Of a DNA stretch of 64,000 bases, positions 43,696-56,155 are shown piece by piece. A program made the position numbers and the translations under genes. Each line of letters opens with the position of its first letter. The first letter of the stretch is position 1. The notes below the pieces were generated by a model. That model was not told where the DNA came from, ran no database searches, and saw nothing but the letters and a program-made list of their open reading frames with translations. The stretch spans positions 2,480,001-2,544,000 of the forward strand of contig NC_083393.1 of assembly GCF_030864355.1 (NCBI RefSeq), given 5' to 3'. The DNA comes from Cutaneotrichosporon cavernicola. Its lineage: Eukaryota; Basidiomycota; Tremellomycetes; Trichosporonales; Trichosporonaceae.

Positions 43696-45191
43696 CGTGT
43701 CTCGTATCTGTGTAGTGACTGGTCGGGTCGTGTGAGAGTGAGGGGGTTGGACGTGGCCAGAGATTCCGAGGTCCAAGTTCAAACGTGCGTCGTGTGCCCG
43801 AACGCACGAGGGCCGGTCAGACGACCCAACCAGTCGCGCGAGCGCACTCGCCAGTTCTTTGCCGGAACCCAGCTTGCCGAATCCAGTCTGGATAGGGGCC
43901 GCAACTGCAGAGCAGAGACGCAGCACGAACGTGTATATGTGCTGTATGATGGAGATGTTGATGGAGAAGGAAGAGAATAGGAGAGTGGCGATCTGATCTG
44001 ACTGGGTGACACTTTTGTGTAGTTTGGGATTCGATAGGTCATTCACAAGCGGTCAACGTAGCCTTTCGTTTGAGTCGTGAGATCGTCGGCATGTCTTGGG
44101 ATATTAGACCTTGTGGACCATGTCGGATCTATCAACCCGCTCTAACATCAAGTATAGGCAACACATGTCACAAGCCATCACCACACACATGATCGCGAGA
44201 CCACTCAGCACTGACTCGAGTCCAATAACTCGAGTAACTCAGGGGATCTCCACAGACCAGGCCGACGAACCCAACGGCTGAACCAAACACGGTAATGCGC
44301 TTATCATTAAATTGGACAGCTGCACAGCGGTCAAGGACAGAGAGAGTTAGGAGAGGAAGGAGGGGAGAGGGTGAGTAACGGCGAGGGACCACACGGGGAC
44401 ACATGGGAAGTCAGAACCACTTGTTGTTGGTTTACGATGCAGCTGCAACGCACGTTCGTTTTGTCCAATTGTTGTTTTGGGCCTTTGGGTGCGCCATTTG
44501 CAGAACCACGTGCTCTTCGATTCCCAAACGGAGCACTCGCCCACAAACGCCACAACCTCCATAAAGTGGGCATATAAGTACAACGATGTTTCACGTTCAC
44601 TTGTCGCCCAAGTTGGTGACTATTGCATCCCGAGTCATACGGCTCAGGTTCCTCACACGAGTGTGAGTCAGCTCGGTAGCTCGATTGCTCCGCACCGCTG
44701 GCCCGATCAAGCTGGTAACATGACAGGTTGGTTCCAAGGCGGCGATGTCCGCTAGGCTAGGGTGCACAAGAGCCCAAGATGTCTGCCGCGGCTCCAGCTA
44801 CTCTCATGGTCTCTTAGAATATGCAGCGGGAAGTGTGAGCAAGTGTGAGCACGCAAGCTGTCGCATGTCCTATCGCACCTCTGAGGCTTGATGACTGGAT
44901 GGATATCGCTGCGCGCTCATGGCCTGTCGCGGTTCTGCAACGAGTGACATTCCCAACTCGGCATGAATTGTCTGACTCTGATCGGGCTTATGGTTTATGT
45001 CGCTTCAAACGGCCAGTAGCCTCGTGTCGGTTGAGCAGGAGGCCAGTGACAAGAGCTACTGTCCGGCCTTCCGGTTACATGAATGGCAGCTGTTCCGTAC
45101 GCGATGCTAAGCTGTTCAGCTCACACTCAGCCGTTGCGTGACATGCACTCTACGCCCATGATAGTGTGCACTCAATAGATGTTGCATGTTA
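43696..45191. other. Intergenic region upstream of the bHLH gene
   Basis: About 1.5 kb with several short frames on both strands, none with recognisable features. A short upstream ATG frame (44042-43779, minus) precedes the bHLH start and could be leader sequence. Confidence 0.45.
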
Positions 45192-45679
45192 TCACGGGGG
45201 AGGAGGCGGGTGGATGCCCATGGGCTGCGCGAGTTGCTGTTGAGGAGATAATTGCCCTGCCTGCGGTGGGACCCGCTGGAATTGCTGCTGGCCTTCCTGC
45301 GCCGCATGCTGCGCCCACTGCTGCTGCTCCATTGTCTGGAGCCGCTCCATCCACGTCGGGCCGAACTGCTGGAGAACAAGCTGCTTGTACGAGGCGGACA
45401 TGTTGGACGCGAGGATGGCGTCGGGCGTGATTCCCGACGCCGCCAGCTCGCGCGGTGTCGGGATACGGACGGTCCGCAGGGCCGGGCTCACATTAGGGTT
45501 GTTGTTCGAGGCCGCCGAAACCACCGCCGACAAGGAGGAGGTACTTACTTGCGGCATTGCGTGCTGCGGAGGTAGCGTCATGCCAATAAATTCGGGGGTG
45601 GAGTGCACACTGTTGCTCCCGTGGCCGTTGCCACTGTCGGTGGTCTCGGTAGTACTTGGAGGGCGTTGTGATGCCTGTT

Positions 45680-45713
<34 letters not shown>

Positions 45714-46004
45714 GTATGCGAGTTGCTGAGCTTGCGCCTGCACCGCGTTGTGCAGTCCCAGCTTCTGCTCGTCGGACAAGTTCGGATTTTGTGATTGCTC
45801 TACCAGCGCAGAGTGTTGCTGCGGAGGCAAGGACGTGGGGTTTTGCGAGCTCGACGCAGCGTCCCGCGTATGCTGGGCGTGCACCAGAGCCGCATGCTGC
45901 TGGACTCGGTGTAACGCTTGCTGCTCGTTGGGTTGTAGTGCAGGGCTCTGTTGGCTATGCTGCATCGTCTGTTGAGCGGGTCGCTGCTCGCTTCCCTCGC
46001 TCAT
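45192..46004 (-). CDS. Gln-rich protein (separate gene or 3' part of the next gene)
   Basis: An ATG frame of 270 residues, not recognised. It is Gln-rich throughout (MSEGSEQRPAQQTMQHSQQ, a poly-Gln run of 13 near residues 98-110) and has a less repetitive C-terminal segment, RIPTPRELAASGITPDAILA followed by YKQLVLQQFGPTWMERLQTM, which looks like a helical interaction motif. It ends in a run of prolines. Its ATG is only 23 nt past the stop of the upstream frame on the same strand. A GTGTTT donor and a GACTAG acceptor could fuse the two in frame, so it may not be an independent gene. Gln-rich proteins of this type often act in transcription, but nothing specific shows that here. Confidence 0.55.
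45675..45712. repeat. CAG/CAA trinucleotide repeat (poly-Gln)
   Basis: Thirteen consecutive CAG/CAA codons on the minus strand, within the Gln-rich coding frame. Confidence 0.9.
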
Positions 46005-46027
46005 GCGCAGCGCTAGTCTCTACTGGG

Positions 46028-47711
46028 TCAGCGCCTCCCATCAGATAACCGTACTGGATGGTTGGTGGAAACACTCAGGCGCTGCTGTAACGGCACCGTG
46101 GGAGACTGGGGTGCGGAATTCGCGCTCGGCGGCGGTACGCTCTGCTTACTCTTCGGGCTGGCGACGTTGGGAGACTTTGCAGTAGGGGCGTGGATCTCGC
46201 GCGTGACGACCACCGGCACCATCCGCGAAATGTGCTCGTCGATCTTGGCTGTCACCACCTCCTCGGTGGCCGCGATGACCTCCTGATACTTTGAGTCGAG
46301 GAGGTTCTGTACGGCCGTCTGGACTTGTGCACGCTCAGACTCGATAATAGCCTGCACGTCCACCTTTGTAAACGCGTCCACACGTGACTTGAGGCTCTCG
46401 AGGTTCTTGGACATGTCGCGTAATGTTTGACGGATGTTGGTGAGTGCCTCAAACATCGCTGTCGGTGAGAGGGCCGCCTGGTTCGGCGGAACCGATAGTT
46501 CGCGCCTTGCTGGCTCAGGTACCTCGCCGGGCTTGTCCGTATCCGCCGCCTCCGTTGTTGCGACGCTGGCCTGCATCTCGTTGATGCGCCACTCCATCGC
46601 GGCCATCTGCTCGCGCAGCTGCGCCATTTCATCCTCGAGTCCTGGGCCGCCGGAATTGGGGTCAGCAGAACTGGGACCGGCAGACCCAGGATCGGCAGGT
46701 TTGGGAATCGCGGGTATGACGAGCGTTATAGGTGACGAGGGTCTCTCAGGCCTCTCAACCTCCCGTACCTCCCCCTCATTGCTGCTGTCGATATCCATAT
46801 CCGCCTCCCCTCTACTCTCCGGTTCCGCCGGCGCCTTGACCGACTGCGGCTCGCGGGTACGCCTGCGCTTGTGTACGAGGCGGTCCAGCTCCTCGATCTG
46901 GTCGCTCTGGAGGACGATGTCCGTATCGAGGACAGATAAGTCGTCAGCGACTAGCTGGTACGACTGGATGGCGGTATCAGCCTTTTCCTCGACCTCCTCG
47001 AGGCGGCGCAACACCTCTTCCAAGAGGGCGCGCGCGCGTCCCCGTCTCGAGTCGGTGACCGAGACCTCGCCGTCCTGGTCCTTCTTCGTGGGCGCGACTT
47101 CCTTGCCCTTTCCCTTATCGAGCAAAGACCGGGCCGGCGAAGGCTCGCGTCGGGGTGGCGAAGGCGACCGCCGCCGTGGAGGCCGTGACCGTCGTTGTTC
47201 GTCGAGACCCCGTTCCAGTCGTTCAACGCGCGCCCAAATCGCCTCCACCTCCCCTTCCCTCCCACCTCCACCACGTATAGCCCGCAACACCCCCACCAAA
47301 GCAGTCTGCAACTCCCCCATACCACTCCGAACCTCTTCCTCAGCGACCTCTAACCGACGCCTCGCGTCATCGGCATTCTCGCCACCAAACTTGGCCAGCC
47401 GCTCGGCGACAGCTCGCGCGACATGGCGTTTCCCAGAACGCTGGATCACCGATGTAAGGGCTCTGTCATCAGTCTCTTCTATAGGAAACATACTGTGATA
47501 GCACCTCGACTTGTTCGATGGACAGGTGATCGTAGTCTCTCGCGTCGCGGGTGGTACGCGACGGGCCTGGTCGCTCGTAGTCATGCCGATGACCATGAGC
47601 ATAGTAGGTGTCGTGCGGCTGGCCGTGGTATGTGTCCCGACCGCCCCATCGCCGGTCGGGGGAGTCTGGGCGCGAGCCCCAGCGCCGGCGCCGGTGGTCG
47701 TCCCGGCTCAT
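46028..47711 (-). CDS. Coiled-coil protein of unknown function
   Basis: Exons 47711-47494 and 47462-46028, separated by a 31-nt intron (GTATGT donor, CTGATGACAG end), sum to 1,653 nt (550 aa). The N-terminus is His/Arg/Tyr-rich (MSRDDHRRRRWGSRPDSPDR), followed by YDHLSIEQVEVLSQALTSVI. Long charged coiled-coil predictions include DDARRRLEVAEEEVRSGMGE, ARALLEEVLRRLEEVEEKAD and MAQLREQMAAMEWRINEMQA, then NIRQTLRDMSKNLESLKSRV. Basic KGKGKE and KRRRT patches suggest a nuclear protein. No family recognised. It may continue into the Gln-rich frame downstream through a further intron. Confidence 0.6.
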
Positions 47712-48194
47712 TTTGGGGTTTATGGGTGGATGACAAGGTTGTGGTAGTGGCGAGAGTGGTTGTTTTTGATTGTTGTTGAGTGGAGGTGAAAGTGACGTGG
47801 ATTGGGCTCCACCGCACAAACCTCTGATAACAACCGGCTACTCATCGCTGCTCCTTTCCGCATCTGCAAAGTTCACGCATAAACCGTCCACTAGTTACGG
47901 CCATAACGATCAGAATTACCATCAGCATGATGTTCGCCGTTGTAGCGATGTCAAGAACAACATCGGCTATCACTCCCATGCCACGCGACAACGCCACTGA
48001 TGCCCAATACCAGAGCACGTACACAAGTGTCCAGATGTACATCCTTCAGATCCTACAACCCATCACCAATTCGCCGTTCAAGAATTACGGTATCTCGCCC
48101 CTTGATATCTCTACACCGGGTATACACTGGAATCACCCGCCAGCCCACTGGCCGGCGGTGGGAGGAGGAGGCCCCGCGCGCCTTCGAACGACGG
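47712..48194. other. Intergenic spacer
   Basis: 483 bp holding the promoter of the coiled-coil gene and the 3' flank of the next gene. If the 48,195 end of that gene is wrong, coding extends to 48053. Confidence 0.4.
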
Positions 48195-50389
48195 CTATGA
48201 GCCGTCGACAGGGCAGAACCATCGGCCCAGCGCCGTAAAGAGACTGGGCCCCTCCTGCGGCTCAGGCAGGAGGTGGTCGAGCGGGTCGACGTCGCCGACG
48301 GCGATGAAACGGTGCTCGTCATGTACGTCATGCACGAGCTTGTCGAGCTCTGCGCCGCCCGCGCCGCAGAACGTACTGCGGCGGTGTCGGCGGCGGCCGC
48401 GCACAACGGCGTGCACCGTCTCGTCGGACCCGGAGCTGTCGCGGCGGCTGCTCCGGGCGCCTCCTCCCCCCCATGGCCAAAACCCGAACTGGCCTCGATG
48501 CCGGCCGTTGCGTCACCGGTGTATGCTGACGCAACGTAGTTGGGAGCTGCGTCGGGCTCGGCACGCCGTCGATACCGTGGGAGAGACTCTGCTGAGGCGA
48601 TCGACGTGGTTGTCGATGTCGCTGGTGTTACGGTCGCCGCGTACTCCTGTTTCGAGAGCATGGTAGCGAGGTGGTCGTGGTCGAGGATCTCGACTGGCGG
48701 CCGTGATCGCTGTGGGCCGGTCAACTGCGCAAGTGTGCTTTCACGGTGGATCTGGCGGCGGAATTGGGCGCGCATGTCGTCGGGTGTGGCGAAACGCACA
48801 CGCGGCTCCTCGTCCGTGGTGGTTGTCGACATTGAAGCCGGGCGGAGGAGAGAACTGCGCGATCCGGCACCTGTGAGGCCAAGCGTGGTCGGCGCAGTGC
48901 TAATGTCCGTCTCACGGGTAACCTGCGGTTCGAGGATGGAGAGGAGCTCCTCGGCCCCGAGCTGCGGCGAATCCATCTGCGGCGACTCGAGCTCCGATGC
49001 AGGCGCTGCTGGGGAGGCTTCGAGCTTGTATGATGACATGAGCGATATCGGCGAACCCTCGATGGGCGAGTGTGAAGGCACGCAGGACGTCGATCGTCGA
49101 CGGGCCGGCCTTCCCTGTAACGAGAGCCGGCGAAGGGGACCCGAGGCCGGCTCGTACCCACGGCGTTCCATGGCTTCTCGCACCTCGCGCTCACGGTTCT
49201 CCACTCGCACGATGGACCGGAGGATACTCTCGCGCCGTTCAAGGTTACTCGAGACGATCGAGTCGTGTCTCCGATCCCGGAAACCCGGATCAGAACGGCA
49301 CCCCTCAAGGAAGCCCTCCGGATCGGAGGGGTGCAGTTCGGACGAGGTGCTGCTCGGGGAGATTGGGAATGCCGTGGACGGTTCTGCCTTCTTGTAGATC
49401 AGCGACGAGTGGCGTCGGTGATGCTTGAAGCGGGCGGGGGAAGCAGGATGCGAGGTCGGAAGCGGTTGCACCTCGCCGGCCGCCGTGTCGACCTTGTACG
49501 TTACGAGTGACAGGCGCGTGCGCACCGTGGATTGCGGTGCGAGATTAAAACGCTCGGGCGCGCTCCCGGTAGGTAAGAGGAGGGGTCGGAGACCGGGTAG
49601 TGCAGCTTCAGGCTCAGGCTCACGCGAGAGCTCGGACTCTGTGGGCGCTGCGTGGGACGGGTTTGGTGAGGGTGGAGCAGTCGTGGCTGGGGTGCAGGGT
49701 GTCGGCGGGGCTGTCGATTCAGCATGCGAGGCACCAACCGAGGCAGCAGGTTTTGAGTTTGTCAACACATCCAGAATGGGTACGGCAGACTTGGCGATCT
49801 TGGCCGAGCTCGAGCGTGTGGGACGCGCAAAGCCTGGTTCCCTGCGGCCCTTGCCCTTCATGGGCGACGGTGTGGACGCTGTCGCCCCGCGGGCGAGGGC
49901 ATTGAAATGAGCGGCGCGCGCCGAGACGTTTCCGGCTGGAAAGGATGGAGCCGTGGGAGGGAGGATCGGGGGAGATTGAGAGGTGGAGGGTTGCGATGGG
50001 GAGAAGCCGTTGACGGATTGAAGGCTGGTGGTGGTGGAGATGGTGCGTGACCTGGATCGCAGTGACGGGGAAGGGGCAGAGTCGCTCGTGAACGAACTCG
50101 AGACTACGGACGCGGGGATGTCAGCCCGCTCCTGTGGAGACGGGGAAGCGAGACCGCGCATCCACTCGTCGATGGCGGCTCGGCGATGTGATGTGAGAGT
50201 CGCACGGCCTAAGCTCTGACTGAGGCTGCGCGACGTGGGTAGGCCCTGGCTGGAAGGGGGGATGTTGATTGTAGAAGGTTTCGGCTTGAGAGGTGAGCGG
50301 CCGTGAGAGGGAGAGTGGGAGGAAGAGGGGGTCGGCGATGGCGAACATGGGCGGTGGCCCTTGCCCGCCCCGCTCGGCCCCTGCGGCAT
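48195..50389 (-). CDS. Ser/Pro-rich disordered protein with alternative C-terminus
   Basis: Exons 50389-48417 and 48375-48195 total 2,154 nt (717 aa); unspliced, the first frame runs on to 48053 (778 aa). I prefer splicing because the spliced end (CGAGGAELDKLVHDVHDEHR then FIAVGDVDPLDHLLPEP) looks like folded protein, while the unspliced end is a Ser/Thr/Arg frame-shadow. The 41-nt intron has a GTGCAC donor and a CCGCAG acceptor but a weak branch site. The body is low-complexity, with RSRSRTISTTTSLQSV, RSSSAKIAKSAVPILDVLTN, DSIVSSNLERRESILRSIVR and VRFATPDDMRAQFRRQIHRE as conserved-looking islands. No enzyme motif or membrane helix. Unknown function, perhaps a phosphoregulated scaffold. Confidence 0.65.
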
Positions 50390-51604
50390 GGCGGTGGGGA
50401 GTGGACAGCTGGCGGGGCGGAGCCACTCCCCAGTGTGAGGGGTGAGGGAGGGCAGTGCGGGGGTTGGAGTGAGTCTAAGCGGTGTGCATTGGACGCTTGT
50501 GGTTGTATGTGAGGTTGATGGTGAAGGAGTGGGATGTGATGACCAAGTAGTAGGTAGTTGGTCGTCGGTTGTTAGTTTGTTGGTTTGTTGGTTTGTGTGA
50601 TGTTTTCCGGTTACGACGCTCTCCCGACAATGACAGGCACCTACTTTATAAGGGTAAAGTAACGCCACAAGTGACACTTCTTAGTTGTTGGACCATCGGT
50701 TGGTTTATAATAGCCCCTCAAAAGTAAGATCAAGGGGAAAAGACACGGGAGACTTGCATCCAACAAAACCATCCCAAAACTATCATCAGCTGCCTCGTCA
50801 TGCGTGGGCTGAGCAGCTGAGTGGGGATAGGTCGCACGAGGTGTTTCTAGAGACTAGTGGTAGCGTCACGCCATAACTTTCCCTCTACGTCTCATGTCTC
50901 ATATGTCTCAAAAGGCGAGCAGGACGAGGACGAGAATCCGAGGAATGCTGCCACCAAATCTGTCTCGCAGATGTAGCAGATCGGAGAGAATGGCGCCCAA
51001 CGTCGGCCTTGCATGACAATGGCAGGTGGGCGGATGGTCAGATGGTCAGGTGGGCCGCACAGACACCTATGATGAACAAGGACTGGACAACGCCCTTGAA
51101 GCGTGCGAGGCGCACGGTCTTGTTATACACCCTCCAGGTTTAACAAGGTGTCTTTGTCTACAACGCACCCCAATTTGCCAGCACACACGGTCGCCGCGCT
51201 CAGACAACCGCCCAACATGGGCCAAAGTTGGGAACCCCGTGTCGGACGTGCACATCCTCATCAATTCAGTTGTGCCCGGCACCTCACTGCGCGCGCCGTA
51301 CAGTAGACATCATGCCAGATGCAACAGTGGCATGACGAAACCTTGTTTTGCTGGCTGCAAGCTGCTGGTTGTTTGTCATCATCGGCCACATCCGACCCGT
51401 TCCCGCTGTTCCTGTTCCGTTCATTTGCTTGCATTTCGAATGAAAATCAGTCGCACTCCTCAGTACACAGGCACCCATGTCACGCAAACTAATGAGTCAA
51501 CAGACGATACATGCAAACCAAACAACTTCTGATGCTATTGTACTGTTACTAACCTACTACTGTACTCTCAGACTACCGCATTCTGTACTACTATCATGCC
51601 CAGT
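50390..51604. other. Intergenic region between the Ser/Pro-rich gene and SCC3
   Basis: 1,215 bp; includes a GTTGGTTTGTTGG repeat near 50567-50595 in the Ser/Pro-rich gene promoter. No gene supported. Confidence 0.5.
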
Positions 51605-54600
51605 CTAATAACGCTTGGTCGTCTTGCGACGCTTCGCCGTCGGTTCAACGGACAAGCTGCGGCTTCGCGACCGTTCACGCTCATCGGGCAGGTCTGTGAA
51701 CGCCAAGTCGATCTCATCGGCATGGATGACACCAGGATCGAGCTCTAGGTCTGGCAGGCTTGAGTTGTCTCGACGCCTCTTGGGTGTCCTATCCTCGACC
51801 TGTGACGCCTTTGTTGGCGTTGCTTCCATGTCCTCGTCCTCATCAACGTCCATCCCAGCGTCCGCGTCTGCCTCCAGATCGACGTCCTCACGCTCGTCCT
51901 CGCCATTCTCCTCATTCTCTTCCAGTTCTTCAGGGTCAGCCTCCTCTTCAGGCGTCTCGGCCTCCTCTGGCTCCTCCTGCTCATGGGCATCGTCAGAGTC
52001 TTTGTGCCGACCGTTGGCAGTCTCTGGTTCGTTCCTCTCCTCGTCGCTGTCCTCGACAACGTCGCGGCTCTTGGACGAGGGTTTCGAGGCGGCCTTCTTG
52101 GTTGCCACCTTGAGGCCCGTGTCCTTCCCTGCGATCGTGACTAGGCGCTTCTCGTAGCCACGGTACATCGCTGTCGAGCGCACAGAGGTTGAATCGCCGC
52201 AGTCGTCGACCAGCTTCTCGAGATGGTCCCGAATGCGAAGGGCGTCACGCCCAGTGACAGGGCCGAGAAGCAGCGCCAGCGGCTTCAGGTACATGAGGAC
52301 TCGGGCTCGCTGCTTGATCAGGCGAGCCTTGTTGTCCTTGCTCGCCGCCAATTGCTTGTTCAACGTCGTAACCTTCTTGAAAACCCAGTCAAGGTTCTGC
52401 ACGTGCAGATCATACACGTCGTCGGGGTGGATCTGCTTGACCACGGTAAAGTGGAGGCCAGGAACGATGAAGGCTTGAGCGCCAAGTCGTGCGAGAGCCA
52501 TCGTCGCTTCTGGTTCCGCGTCGTCGTTACTGTCGAGGAAGATGCTGAACGACTGAGAGTCAGCTGATAAGCTCACGGTCTGGGCTGACGCCAAGCATGC
52601 GAGGCTGGCGGCTAACCACAGCACCATCACGGGGTCAACCACTCACGTTCTGGAGAGCCTCGCTGACGACGTGTTGTACGGTTGTCGCTTCGCCGTTGTA
52701 GATGCCCTCATCGCGGAGAACATCCACAAGCCGCTTGACGAGCTGGTCATACGTCGCACCGAAGCGGCCGTAGTGCGTCAAGGGCTCCTTGGCCTGCTCG
52801 ACGTCGATGACACCGATGCACAGAGCGCTGACGAATGCAGCTACCAGCTCGAGGAAGAAGATGTCACGCTGGGCCGCCGTGAAGCTCAGGTCGTCCTCGT
52901 CCTCGTCCTCTTCAAGATCGGAAGCGTACCGTTCAACCGCGGCCTGGAACGCGCCACCCAGCTTGTGTTGACGGTCGGACGTCATCTCGAGAGGACATGC
53001 CTTGGCAGCAGTGTGTCCCATCTGGGCGGCCCTAGGCGCGAAGAGCGTGTGTAGGTAAATGAACGCCTGGAAAGCCTGTGGACGTCAGCCGGTGTTTGCA
53101 ACGGGGACCCACCTCGCGCCGGACACTCTCTGTCGCTCGCCCACCGCCGATGCCATACTTCTCGAAGATCTCGAAGGCCTCCTGCTGGCGCTCTCGCAAT
53201 GTGGCGACTTTGTCCTCGTCTTCAGCATCTTCGGCGCTGAATCTCCGGATGAGCCATCCGACCTGTATCAACAGAATCTTGATGGCCGAGGCAACGAGCT
53301 GGCTGTCAGTCCAATCTGCTCCTCTGAGAACTTACCTTAGCCTCCTGCTTAAACCCAAGACCACCCCGCTTAGCGAACTCGCTGACGATTGCCCAGCCGC
53401 TGCTCTGGCCGCCCTCCTCATCCGTCATGGCTGACGTGATGTCGCGACTCCGGCCCAGCAGGGACACGCGCAGGAGGATGGCTTCGACTAGTATCGCCGC
53501 GTCGTCGTCCAGCTGCATGCTGAACACGTCCTCGCCGTTGATCGCGTCGCGGAGCGAGGAAAAGACGGCCTCCTCGAGCTCGGCGAGTTTAGACGTGTTT
53601 GTCGAGTCCATTGTCGAGTTCTCGACCAGCTTGTTGATCGCACGGATCGCAGCCTGGAGAACGTTGCCGTCCGTGTGCTTGAGGAACTGGTTGGTCACGT
53701 CGGTCCACAGCGCCTCATACGCGGGCGTCTTGCGCATGTCAAGGTAGAGCTGCAGGTTCATGTGCTCCGGGATCGAGAGAATACCCCCGATGCGGGACGG
53801 TTCGGACTGGTGCTTAGTGAACAGCCGTGGGAGGATGCCCATGAGGGATTTGGTCTTCTCGTCATCCTCCTCGTCTTCCTTCTTGATGCAGGCTATGAGC
53901 ATGCCGAGCATGAAGTCCTCCTCCTCCTCCGTGAGGAGCCACATGTCCTGCTCATGCGTCGAGTGGTCCAGGAGAAGGTAGTCGGCCAGCTCCTCTTGCT
54001 GATCCGAGAGCTGGGGCCAAAGGCCATCCGCAGCCGCTTCGGCACGCGTTATGGCGTCGGTGTCTGGAACGGAAGTGAGGTCAGCTTGGGATGGGCTGTC
54101 TTCATCTGGTTGGTCGGTGAGTCCGTGAGCCGTCTGTACAAGGAGGGCCGCGAGGGTCTTCCAGCGTAGTCTCTCGTCGAGCTCGTCTTCCTTGACATCG
54201 GCCGCTCGCTTCTTCTTCCCTGCTCGGAGCGACTTCCATTCCGCCTGCAGATGCTCGGCACGCTCGTCCCAGAGGTTCTGGACGAATCCTGCCGCCGCCT
54301 TGCGCACTCGCGGCTCCTTGTCGAATATGAGGCGCGCGACCTTCTCCCGGTCCTCCTCCATCTCATCCTGAAGAGCCCCTGTCTTGTCGATGAGGGTGAT
54401 GGCGTTGATGGCATTGGTGCGAACTGGTGTCTCGACGTCGAGTGACGCCATCTTGATGAGGCGCGGCGCTAAGCGCAACGTAAACGAACTTGCGTTGTTC
54501 GCGAGCGACACGTTGGAGAACAGACCCGTAAGCGCCTTGACCGTCTCGAGACGCGCCCCGCCGTCTGGATCATTGGACCCGCGTACAAAGTAATTGAGGT

Positions 54601-55858
54601 AGGTGTTGGTCGCGTACTTCTCTGGGTATTTCTTTACCCAGATCCCGAGCTCGTGCACGCAAGCGGTACGGATGGCCGGGTCGGTGTCACGTAGACGGTG
54701 AATGAAGATGCTGTTGTCAGGCGAACACGTCCGGTTGGCAACTTACACGTCGAAGATCTCCTTCATGTGCTCTTCCAAGCGGACCTTCTGGGCGTGTGAC
54801 TCCTTGACCTTGTTCTCCGCATTCTTTGCGCGCTTCTTGGCGGCTTGGCCACTCTTCTTCGCTTCCGCTTCCTTCTGTCGCTGCTTGACACTGAGGTCCT
54901 TGTTGACCTGCGCTGCAGCATCGCACAAAGCAGAGTGGACCTTGAGGCCGATGAAAGTGGACGTGTGGCGGATGGAGCGGAGTGGAGAGGATGACATGGA
55001 GCCAAGCCATGCGAGGATGAGAGGCATGATCGCCTGGGAGTGCTTGGTGGATCCGTTGTCCTCGTAAATCAAGCCGGACAGCTTGAGCGACTCGATGAGG
55101 TGGTGGACTACACTCGAGAGGTTGGGCTTGAACGCCCGCAGCTGCTTGACCTTGGCGATTAGGGGATAAGTTGCGGTGTTGTTCTGAAGTCAGTACTCGA
55201 GGAAGGCGGAAACTCACCTTGACGCTCTCCTCCTGGATACGGTCGATAGCCTCGCCTGTTCCATCCAGGTCGACGGCTTCGTCCTCGTCCACGTCGGCTG
55301 AGAGCCCGCAGGCTCGAATGAGGAAGAGGACGAGCTCATGGACCGCCGACTTCTCGGCAGCGGCATCGTCCGTTGCTCCCTGGTAGGCGTGCACCCAGTC
55401 GTCAACGAGCGGTTCGAGCGCGACGTCGGGCTGTAGCAACGCGTCTGGTGTCAGCTGAGCAACATAGGGGCTTCAGCTTCAGCGACACGCACTGAAGAGC
55501 GAAGAGTCATTCTTTAAGCCCTCGATGGGCTCGAGATCGGACGCCGGCACCGTCTTCGGCGCCTTGGGCCGTTTTGGTGGCCGCGGCGCGCGTGTCCCCC
55601 CGTTCGCCTTGCGCTTACGCGGTTGTGGCCGCTCATCTTCACTCTCAGTCTAGTGTCAGTGTGTGTAGGCCGAAGATAACTCACAAGTTCAGATAGATCG
55701 CTGTCATCTCCATCATGACGCGTCTTGCCTGCCATCAGCCATCTTCCTTCGTTGCGTTTGTTCGTGTGATACGCACCGTTCTGCGGCGCAAAGCGATCTA
55801 CTTGCTTGCGAGCACGCGCACCACGCCGTGGTTCGGCGGGGACTGTCGAGTTTGACAT
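51605..55858 (-). CDS. SCC3: Cohesin subunit Scc3 (SA/STAG family)
   Basis: HEAT-repeat subunit of cohesin, needed for loading and holding sister chromatids. Eight exons: 55858-55685, 55649-55493, 55444-55218, 55183-54747, 54710-53336, 53298-53113, 53075-52647 and 52552-51605. They sum to 3,933 nt (1,310 aa) with all phases agreeing. After a basic, acidic-patched N-terminus come SSLFNALLQPDVALEPLVDD and the STAG-domain block SLKLSGLIYEDNGS. The stromalin conservative domain follows: FIHRLRDTDPAIRTACVHEL, GIWVKKYPEKYATNTYLNYF, ARLETVKALTGLF and MASLDVETPVRTNAINAI. The C-terminus is strongly acidic, then basic (KRRKTTKRY). Introns are 36-94 nt. Identity is firm. Confidence 0.93.
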
Positions 55859-56155
55859 TGAATGTTGTATGTGGGTGGATGGCGAGGAAGGAGTTAATGA
55901 CGGAGGGGAATGGCAAATCAATAACAACGCGGCTACCTAACAGGGTTTCTTGTTCCTTCCTCCCCTTCCTCCTTGACCCCCCAATCATTAAACGACACCC
56001 TGGGTGAGGTAGAGACGCGCCACCTGGACCGGCGCGTCCAAAATTACGTAACCATTGTTTTGAAACCCAACCCAGCTACGTACAGAAAGTCCAGTCAACC
56101 TGATGGATGGATGATGACATGTAGCACCTTCCCTCCACCCTTCCCAACAACATCA

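Noticed and set aside
45480..45550. GTAAGT donor inside the Gln-rich frame (at VSTSSL)
   Set aside because: The only plausible acceptor (CTAATGTGAG) would shift the frame and destroy the C-terminal segment; reading through is better.
46434..47498. Plus-strand frame of 354 codons
   Set aside because: Antisense to the coiled-coil gene; Ser/Arg-rich shadow without motifs.
54049..54130. Apparent intron end (CTGACCTCACTTCCGTTCCAG) within SCC3 exon 5
   Set aside because: No GT donor lies at a suitable distance upstream, and the frame is continuous and protein-like through it.
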